Assembly (NCBI GenBank): GCA_910588595.1
Contig: CAJUQU010000286.1
Coordinates: forward strand, 1-5,336
Direction of reading: 5' to 3'
Length of the DNA stretch: 5,336 nt
Source: an uncultured Lachnospiraceae bacterium
Lineage (GTDB): Bacteria; Bacillota_A; Clostridia; Lachnospirales; Lachnospiraceae
Of the stretch, positions 1 through 4,557 are shown one piece after another. The translations under genes and the position numbers were made by a program. Each line of letters begins with the position of its first letter. Positions within the stretch are counted from its first letter, which is position 1. A model generated the notes under the pieces. It had not been told where the DNA came from and searched no databases. It saw only the letters and a list, made by a program, of their open reading frames with translations.

Positions 1-24
1 AAAACTTTTTAAACATTTTTTATT

Positions 25-513
25 TTACCTATTGACATTTCTTAGCTGGACTTTAACTCCCATGGGCTGCAAAATGATTTCTGCCCCCGATAAACGATTA
101 TAACTTTTTTGAAGGTCTCTTAAGGCTTTACAGGCGACTGTACATTGTTTCCTGTTTTCTACAGAACATTTGCTGTTATTTTCATACTGTTCAATCGTTT
201 CAACTGGTAATTTTCTTTTTTGTTCTCCGATTCGTTTGAATGTTTGATTGCATACGGCACAGGACAATCCAATATTGGGTATACATTCGATCAGTTTTTC
301 CGAATTTCTCTTTTCAATCGCGTGTTCCAGGTTCGCATATAATTTTTGATCCACCCTGACACGTGAAAAACAATACATACAATATCCTTCTGTACTTGCC
401 TCCAAAACAGTCTTCAAATTGTTTTTTTCAACGGAATTTGCATATCCATATCGCTTCCATTTCTTATATTTGGGCTTAAAAGTCGGTAGCTCCAACATCA
501 GAAAATCTTCCAT
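25..513 (-). CDS. Small HNH endonuclease, PtuB-like, third gene of a DUF262-ATPase-HNH operon
   Basis: A 162-aa protein with an HNH/zinc-ribbon nuclease layout. The first knuckle is C45-M-Y-C48. The catalytic strand holds E63-H64 (NLEHAIEKR), and the second half holds N80 followed by S84-C85-A-V-C88-N89 and K93. The order CxxC, EH, N-x3-SCxxCN-x3-K is that of HNH nucleases such as PtuB, the effector paired with an ATPase in Septu and retron Ec78 systems. Three more cysteines (116, 124, 128) follow in the C-terminal tail. It is expected to be a metal-dependent nuclease cutting DNA or RNA when its partner ATPase allows; the target cannot be told from sequence. The ATG lies 4 bases after the ATPase stop with only a weak GA-rich site upstream, which suggests translational coupling. 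The protein is rather short for the family, so the tail may be trimmed. Only 24 AT-rich bases follow the stop inside the window, and no terminator hairpin is visible. Confidence 0.85.
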   Translation of the reverse strand: MEDFLMLELPTFKPKYKKWKRYGYANSVEKNNLKTVLEASTEGYCMYCFSRVRVDQKLYANLEHAIEKRNSEKLIECIPNIGLSCAVCNQTFKRIGEQKRKLPVETIEQYENNSKCSVENRKQCTVACKALRDLQKSYNRLSGAEIILQPMGVKVQLRNVNR

Positions 514-517
514 ACTT

Positions 518-1144
518 TTACCACTTTCGTATCTCGTTTATTATCATCCTTTGGGAGGCTGTCAAATCCTGTCCTTCTATCTGCCTAAGACATTCCTCGT
601 CACACTGTCCCCATGCATGATTCATTTTGTTGTTTAGCAGGCGTCTCAATACAACATTCTTCTCAGATTCCACATTCGTCGGAATATGAAACAGCCGTCC
701 AAATATGATTTGAACTTCTGATACCGATGAATAATCATTAATGTCAATAACCTCACAGCTGTCATTCTCCAAAATCACTAAATTAGCATCGTACGCATAC
801 GCCACTAAATCACAGGAATGTGTTGTGATCAGCCACTTACCCCATGGAAATTTTTTCTTCAAAAATGGCAATATCTTCGCTGCATATCCAGGCGATAATA
901 ATTCATCCAACTCATCTATTACAATCCATGCATCCTGCAGCCCCCTTTTTCCCACTTCCATGTCCTGATAGTACAGCAATTCGAGTAAAATACGTATAAT
1001 AGCCTGATATCCACTAGAAAGTAATCCCCTGCCATTTCCAAAATCCACTTCTCCCATCGGATTATCACTCATTATCTTAAAGCAGTCATTTGTAATTTCG
1101 CAAAATAAATCCTGCACTTCTTTCTCATACAGTTGATAGATCAT
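518..1144 (-). CDS. Possible internally initiated C-terminal half of the ATPase
   Basis: This ATG lies inside the ATPase frame, downstream of the frameshift, and is preceded by AAAGGA at 1150-1155 with a 5-base spacer, a convincing Shine-Dalgarno site. Translation from here would give 208 aa with the signature-like motif, Walker B and switch histidine but no Walker A, so it could not bind ATP in the usual way alone. It might be a remnant product, or simply keep ribosomes moving so that the coupled HNH gene is still translated. The in-frame coding sequence upstream of this ATG (from 1315) fits the ATPase fold, so I regard this as a fragment of the broken gene and not an independent gene. Confidence 0.4.
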   Translation of the reverse strand: MIYQLYEKEVQDLFCEITNDCFKIMSDNPMGEVDFGNGRGLLSSGYQAIIRILLELLYYQDMEVGKRGLQDAWIVIDELDELLSPGYAAKILPFLKKKFPWGKWLITTHSCDLVAYAYDANLVILENDSCEVIDINDYSSVSEVQIIFGRLFHIPTNVESEKNVVLRRLLNNKMNHAWGQCDEECLRQIEGQDLTASQRMIINEIRKW

Positions 1145-1290
1145 CTCTATCCTTTCTGTTGAAGTTCCATAACAATTAAAGGAATCCTGTAGATTAAAAT
1201 GCGTTTCGCTCAGTCTTGTTTCTAATATCGTTTTTTTGTATTCCGGCTTCTTTTTAAGCCTGGAAATTTTTTTGACATCAAATCCACGAT

Positions 1291-1318
1291 TTACTGCGCA
1301 ATAAAATATACATTTTCA
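1291..1318 (-). other. Frameshift zone in the ATPase gene
   Basis: The upstream frame stays open to the TAA at 1291-1293 and the downstream frame opens after a TGA at 1316-1318, so the shift must fall between these. The peptide join (VYFI then AVNRGFDV) puts it close to 1298, within ATTGCGCAGTAA read on the minus strand. There is no long homopolymer here (the longest run is four T) and no X-XXY-YYZ heptamer in frame, which argues against simple slippage and against classical programmed -1 frameshifting. Confidence 0.8.
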
Positions 1319-1435
1319 GAACTCCCTGCAAGTTCTATAAAAAGCTTTAATAACAACGTTTTTCCGCTAGCATTATCTCCTATAACTACACTGTCTTTAT
1401 AAAGAAGTGCTTTCTCATATATTTTCTCAATAACT

Positions 1436-2566
1436 TCACTGATCTTTTCCAGTCCAAACCGCATACACTGTCTTCCACCTTTCATTCATGCTTTTCATCT
1501 TCACAGTTCCCTGCCTTGCCTTTTCTACATACTTAGGGTTTTTTAAGACATTGTTGTATATTTGAGAGGTGATCGGTTCATGAACCTTTAATTTCTCGTA
1601 AACAATATAAAAACTTTCCAATAATGCCACTTTCGACGACTGTGTTGTATTTACTGCAAACAGTGTCAGAAATTCAGTTAAACTATTCTTATACTCCATA
1701 ATCTGAGTCTCATCAAACTCCATAGCCTCCTCTGAAAAATGATCCAGAAGCTTCCCATAAGAAGCATTATAACCATCTATCACAAAATCAAAACCTGACG
1801 CGTTCTCCTTAACATCAACATACTTTTTTAACGCACAAAAACGCAGCAACGTCTCCATATCCCGCTCATTGGCACTTTCTCTTCCCCACAGCTTCCTCCA
1901 CGCAGCATCATGCCGGTTAAAACTATGCAACATATCATAAAAGGCGCAATTATATATTCCATTTCTTTGCTCCTGTTCAGACAATTCAGAACCACCTTTA
2001 TTTAGATTAGCAAAAATCTGCCTTAAAATAGAGGATCTCAGTTTTTCATTGTCGATTTTTATCTCTATCACGGTGATCGTTGTATAATCAACACGTCTTT
2101 TCGTCTCTAGTGATAAATCCTTATAATCCAGATTGACCCATTTGCCCTCATCGCTTTTTGACTGGATATGAAGCTCCTCCAACGCAAGCTTTTCCATCAT
2201 CACTTCCTTAAAAGTACGATTTTCTGTCTCTATCTCTGAAAAATCCACAGAACTATTTTTTCTGTTATCCAGATAATAACCTATATAATAAAAAAACAAA
2301 CTCATGATCCGTTGCTGACCATCCAATATTTCCAGCTGATTTTCTGAATTTCTGCAAGTGTATATTGGTGGAATGGGCAAACCGTAGATTAGAGATTCAA
2401 CCAATGAATCAACCTGGTCTTTTGTCCAGCGATATTTTCTCTGATATTTGGGTATGATATACAGGTTCTCGTTGACGCTTTCCACAAGTGTCCGAAAACC
2501 GACATCTGTTTTGTACTGCTGAATTCCCGTTTCTCTCAAATCATTTACAAAACCACGTTTAAACAT
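1436..2566 (-). CDS. DUF262 domain protein (GmrS-like, ParB/Srx fold), stand-alone
   Basis: From the ATG at 2566 this is a 376-aa protein. Near the N terminus it has IPKYQRKYRW (residues 38-47) followed by LIYGLPIPPIY. D82-G-Q-Q-R86 is the hallmark nucleotide-handling motif of DUF262 (GmrSD N-terminal domain). Later come LNKGG (188-192) and EQEQRNGIY, typical of the family's helical half. DUF262 proteins such as GmrSD and SspE sense or act on modified or invading DNA and use nucleotide hydrolysis. Those carry a C-terminal DUF1524 HNH nuclease, but here the C terminus is helical and shows no H-N-H residues. The start at 2566 is supported by GGAGG with an 8-base spacer. The frame is also open to an ATG at 2665 (409 aa), which has no Shine-Dalgarno site and adds 33 residues before the conserved part. 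It is the first gene of the operon with the ATPase and HNH genes. Confidence 0.9.
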   Translation of the reverse strand: MFKRGFVNDLRETGIQQYKTDVGFRTLVESVNENLYIIPKYQRKYRWTKDQVDSLVESLIYGLPIPPIYTCRNSENQLEILDGQQRIMSLFFYYIGYYLDNRKNSSVDFSEIETENRTFKEVMMEKLALEELHIQSKSDEGKWVNLDYKDLSLETKRRVDYTTITVIEIKIDNEKLRSSILRQIFANLNKGGSELSEQEQRNGIYNCAFYDMLHSFNRHDAAWRKLWGRESANERDMETLLRFCALKKYVDVKENASGFDFVIDGYNASYGKLLDHFSEEAMEFDETQIMEYKNSLTEFLTLFAVNTTQSSKVALLESFYIVYEKLKVHEPITSQIYNNVLKNPKYVEKARQGTVKMKSMNERWKTVYAVWTGKDQ

Positions 2567-2574
2567 ACCCTTAG

Positions 2575-2579
2575 CCTCC
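2575..2579 (-). promoter_or_regulatory. Ribosome binding site deciding the DUF262 start
   Basis: GGAGG reads on the minus strand 8 bases before the ATG at 2564-2566. It is the strongest Shine-Dalgarno match in this operon and lies inside the longer open frame that begins at 2665. It therefore favours the shorter protein; the 99 bases upstream would then be mostly untranslated leader. Confidence 0.65.
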
Positions 2580-2668
2580 ATAGCCGCTTTCCCATTCAAA
2601 ATCCGGAAAATCTTCTCGGATTTCACTTTCATCAGATTTCCATCAAAGATTCCCGGATATTCCATTCT

Positions 2669-2698
2669 AATATATAAGCTAATGCTTGCGCATATATT
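2669..2698 (-). promoter_or_regulatory. Imperfect AT-rich hairpin in the operon leader
   Basis: On the minus strand AATATAT (2692-2698) pairs with ATATATT (2669-2675). Inside it AAGC (2684-2687) pairs with GCTT (2676-2679) around an ATTA loop, and a GCGC bulge sits on one arm only. It lies between the promoter and the ATG at 2665, so it could be an operator half-site pair or an RNA leader structure. It has no T tract and so does not look like a terminator. Confidence 0.3.
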
Positions 2699-2716
2699 TC
2701 AACCTATCTACATTCT

Positions 2717-2745
2717 ATTATATTCCATCTTCAGGACAAAAGCAA
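2717..2745 (-). promoter_or_regulatory. Sigma-A type promoter of the DUF262-ATPase-HNH operon
   Basis: The -10 box TATAAT (2717-2722) is a perfect match. The -35 box TTGCTT (2740-2745) keeps the TTG core, and the spacer is exactly 17 bases. Transcription should begin near 2710, giving a leader of about 145 bases to the ATG at 2566 (or 45 to the one at 2665). The -35 box begins 9 bases after the stop codon of the gene before it (2754-2756), so the operon has its own promoter although the upstream genes run in the same direction. Confidence 0.65.
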
Positions 2746-2753
2746 TTACTCGT

Positions 2754-3467
2754 TTACCTCAATGCCGCATAATAATCCCAGATGCGATTCAGATCCTCCC
2801 TTCCCTGCGATGCTGCCCCGCCTTTGCCGATGGCAGTCATAAATGCATTGTATGCATGATCCCCGATCGCCCCCTTCTCATACTTGCCAGAGAGAGACAG
2901 TTTGTCAGGCTTGGGCTGTACCTGCTGTTCTGTGGCATGTTTGTTGGAATGGTATGTGATCTGCGGGGTGAAATCCGTCAGATCATACATCGTTTCTGTA
3001 TGCTTTGCCATCAATTTACTGTGGCTTTCATAGGCTTTATCCAACAGTTCGAGCTGCTGCTTTTTGTCCGCGTCCGCATCGGCGTACTTTTCCTCGATAT
3101 CCTTTTTCATTTTCTGATAAGCGGACACCATCTTGTCTACGTGGCGGTCAAAGTTCCCGCTTGTCACTTTTTCCCTCTGCTCTGCCATCACTGCCTGCTC
3201 ATACTCCTCAAAGACTTTCTGTTCCATACAGAACCTGTCCGGCTCGATCGTCCCCGCGATCTCCATGTGATCCCGGCTTCGCAGCGCCTCCAGCGCCTGG
3301 CGGGCATCCTCCGAGATATCCACGGTATCTCTTCCGCTCCTGTCGACTGCAGGCGGCTGATCCTCCTTTTTCTGCTGCAGCCTCTGTGCGAGCCTGTCTG
3401 CGTCAACGACGTACTTTTCGCACTGCATCTGTGAGTGTCTTTCTGCTATGTTTGCTGTCATTTTCAT
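2754..3467 (-). CDS. Unrecognised 237-aa charged, helix-rich protein
   Basis: I do not recognise this protein. The start at 3467 (MKMTANIAERH) has AAAGGA 5 bases upstream; the open frame extends to 3509, but that part would be read from inside the MITE end. There is no signal peptide or membrane segment, so it is probably cytoplasmic. Residues around 30-60 are polar and likely disordered, with a D-T-V-D-I-S-x-x-A-R-Q-A-L stretch like the short D-x-V-x-I/L-S motif seen in FlgM-type and other small clostridial proteins; this is only a resemblance. The middle (about 90-170) is rich in K, E, Q and A and should form long helices or a coiled coil. The last 35 residues (AYNAFMTAIGKGG, RIWDYYAAL) look like a small folded tail. 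It is higher in GC than the operon downstream. It probably belongs functionally with the 228-aa gene upstream. Confidence 0.75.
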   Translation of the reverse strand: MKMTANIAERHSQMQCEKYVVDADRLAQRLQQKKEDQPPAVDRSGRDTVDISEDARQALEALRSRDHMEIAGTIEPDRFCMEQKVFEEYEQAVMAEQREKVTSGNFDRHVDKMVSAYQKMKKDIEEKYADADADKKQQLELLDKAYESHSKLMAKHTETMYDLTDFTPQITYHSNKHATEQQVQPKPDKLSLSGKYEKGAIGDHAYNAFMTAIGKGGAASQGREDLNRIWDYYAALR

Positions 3468-3482
3468 ACCCTTCCTTTCTAA

Positions 3483-3498
3483 GGAACTGTGCAAAAAT
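3483..3498 (+). repeat. Left terminal inverted repeat of the MITE
   Basis: GGAACTGTGCAAAAAT matches the reverse complement of 3601-3616 at 15 of 16 positions. Confidence 0.7.
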
Positions 3499-3519
3499 CC
3501 CCTATACATCGGCGTATTT

Positions 3520-3542
3520 TTGACTTGTCATCTTGACTTGTC
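3520..3542 (+). repeat. Direct repeat TTGACTTGTC, two copies 13 bases apart
   Basis: TTGACTTGTC occurs at 3520-3529 and again at 3533-3542. A third, partial GACTTG lies at 3552-3557. They lie inside the MITE, just upstream of the 237-aa gene. Spacing close to one helical turn could suit a regulator, but no known operator is recognised. Confidence 0.45.
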
Positions 3543-3600
3543 TATTTCTCCGACTTGACATGCACTCTCGAAGAAATATCCTACACAATCTGTACATGTT

Positions 3601-3616
3601 ATTTCTGCACAGTTCC
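3601..3616 (-). repeat. Right terminal inverted repeat of the MITE
   Basis: Read on the minus strand this is GGAACTGTGCAGAAAT, differing by one base from the left end at 3483-3498. Confidence 0.7.
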
Positions 3617-3661
3617 TAAATACCTGTAAATCCATATATTATGCTCCATATTTTATGCCGC

Positions 3662-4348
3662 TTATTCCAGAACCGGCCATCTGAATGACCGCACACTACC
3701 AAATAGAAAATTCTGCAACACCAGCTTTGTGCTGTCCTTGTGATACAAGTCCAGATAACGGTTTCTCGCCTCGTACAGATCGTCCTCGATGCCCTCGATC
3801 TCCTCGTATGGCACCTCGGGAATTTCTGCGCGGCAGTATTTCTGTATTTCGGCAGCGGATTTCGCACACGATTTTTCCCATGCGATCTGCTGTTCGAACT
3901 GATTGTCGAGCCACTCGAGTTCCTCCTCCAGAGTCAGCTCCGCCCCGCCAGCAGACTTGTACCATTTCGCATTCGGATCTGCATGCCGCTTCTGGATCTC
4001 TGCATACAGTTTTGTGTAGGCATAGCCCTTCGCGTTGATAACATCACTGTAGTCATAGCTGCCTTTTGATGCCCTGATATCTTTCAATATACTCCCCGAT
4101 ATCTCAGAAAACTCCGTGACGCCATGAATCACTGTATGTGACCAGCGATACTCGAGCGCCTTTCGCTCTTCCTTTGGCAGGACGGCTTCACTGCCGCTGC
4201 AAAATATGTTCTGTGCACCAACCGCCCCCGACTGCACTTTGTCCGCCAGGTTTTTCCGCATTTCACCCGGCTTCATATCAAATGTTATCTTAGGAAATGG
4301 CTGTTGATAAGCTGCTGCATTTGAAATGTTGTTCGCGCTAACCTGCAT
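3662..4348 (-). CDS. Unrecognised 228-aa soluble protein
   Basis: I do not recognise this protein. The ATG at 4348 (MQVSANNISNAAAYQQ) follows AGAGGGGTG at 4357-4365, a fair ribosome binding site. An in-frame ATG at 4396 with a weaker GGAAG is the alternative and would add 16 residues. There is no signal peptide or membrane span. The N-terminal 50 residues are polar. A conserved-looking centre follows: WSHTVIHGVTEFSEISG, then YDYSDVINAKGYAYTKLYAEIQKR. After it comes an acidic, Glu-rich helical stretch (LTLEEELEWLDNQFEQQIAWEK) with two cysteines further on (SCAKSA, KYCRA). The start resembles that of the 237-aa neighbour in style (short, polar, M-x-x-S/T-A-N), and the two may work together, but I see no clear homology between them. 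No terminator is visible before the MITE. Confidence 0.75.
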   Translation of the reverse strand: MQVSANNISNAAAYQQPFPKITFDMKPGEMRKNLADKVQSGAVGAQNIFCSGSEAVLPKEERKALEYRWSHTVIHGVTEFSEISGSILKDIRASKGSYDYSDVINAKGYAYTKLYAEIQKRHADPNAKWYKSAGGAELTLEEELEWLDNQFEQQIAWEKSCAKSAAEIQKYCRAEIPEVPYEEIEGIEDDLYEARNRYLDLYHKDSTKLVLQNFLFGSVRSFRWPVLE

Positions 4349-4557
4349 AAGATTTACACCCCTCTCTGTAAATTCCATAACTGCGTAATTTTCCATTGTG
4401 ATATTCTTCCACTTATACTTGAGAACTGAAATTACTTGCGGCAAGTAACTGTCATGCGTAATAGTCTGCCCTAGTAATTCCGCAAAGCCAGCTCCTCATT
4501 CTGTTTTGTTTATCGACAAGCGCACAGCTTCTCATAACGATTGCAGCGCGAACGACT
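4349..4557. other. Intergenic gap between the kinase and the 228-aa gene
   Basis: This 209-base stretch holds the 17-bp palindrome at 4432-4448 and the ribosome binding site of the 228-aa gene. A TATAAG hexamer on the minus strand just after the palindrome could be a -10 box, but no good -35 stands 17 bases before it. I see no terminator hairpin after the kinase stop, no tRNA, and no convincing small gene. Confidence 0.5.
4432..4448. promoter_or_regulatory. Perfect 17-bp palindrome, likely operator
   Basis: TTACTTGC, one central base, then GCAAGTAA: both 8-base arms match perfectly. It stands 84 bases before the ATG at 4348, and no T tract follows on the minus strand, so a binding site for a dimeric regulator is more likely than a terminator. 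The regulator is unknown. Confidence 0.45.

Larger units (their letters stand above)
518..1464 (-). pseudogene. ABC/SMC-like AAA ATPase (PtuA-like), frameshifted
   Basis: Two reading frames together encode one ATPase of about 315 aa. The N-terminal frame (1464 to stop at 1291-1293) carries Walker A, GDNASGKT. The C-terminal frame is open from 1315 down to the stop at 518-520. It carries an ABC-signature-like LSSGYQ, Walker B (WIVIDELDE) and a switch-histidine motif (ITTHS), then a charged helical tail. It continues without a gap as AVNRGFDVKK after the N-terminal VYFI. A single lost base near 1298 explains the break: inserting one base after the G gives FI-D-AVNRGFDV. I chose the ATG at 1464 because GGAAG lies 7 bases upstream; the ATG at 1485 has no such site. 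The gene overlaps the end of the DUF262 gene by 29 bases. Family knowledge suggests an ATP-driven partner that holds or licenses the HNH nuclease. The frameshift could be a real inactivation, a sequence error, or recoding, though no standard slippery heptamer is present. Confidence 0.8.
3483..3616. mobile_element. 134-bp MITE-like element with TAA target duplication
   Basis: The ends form a near-perfect 16-bp inverted repeat. GGAACTGTGCAaaaat (3483-3498) faces atttcTGCACAGTTCC (3601-3616), with one mismatch. TAA stands directly outside both ends (3480-3482 and 3617-3619), as expected for a 3-bp target duplication; 3-bp TNA duplications are known for some IS5-family groups. It contains no open frame long enough for a transposase, so any movement would need an enzyme from elsewhere. 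It sits between two hypothetical genes and ends 5 bases before the AAAGGA of the 237-aa gene, so it has probably separated that gene from its old promoter or supplied a new one. Assignment to an IS family is inference. Confidence 0.6.

Noticed and set aside
1..24. Terminator after the HNH gene
   Set aside because: The stretch is AT-rich with A and T runs, but there is no GC-containing stem within the window.
1298..1309. Programmed -1 frameshift signal in the ATPase
   Set aside because: No X-XXY-YYZ heptamer is in the right phase, and I see no obvious stem just downstream; a lost base explains the break better.
2682..3434. A 250-codon open frame on the plus strand opposite the 237-aa gene
   Set aside because: It is rich in Leu, Cys, His, Phe and Arg without domain motifs and is the antisense shadow of a minus-strand gene with a proper ribosome binding site and plausible protein composition.
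3005..3523. A 172-codon plus-strand frame with many Pro, Ser and Arg
   Set aside because: It is a composition artefact of the GC-rich antisense of the 237-aa gene, and it runs into the MITE.
3554..3582. Plus-strand TTGACA followed 17 bases later by a weak -10
   Set aside because: The putative -10 (ATCCTA) matches poorly and no plus-strand gene follows.
4452..4535. A 27-codon minus-strand frame after the kinase, considered as an AgrD-like signal peptide gene
   Set aside because: It has no ribosome binding site, no amphipathic leader, and no C-x4 core with an acidic tail as in AgrD precursors.
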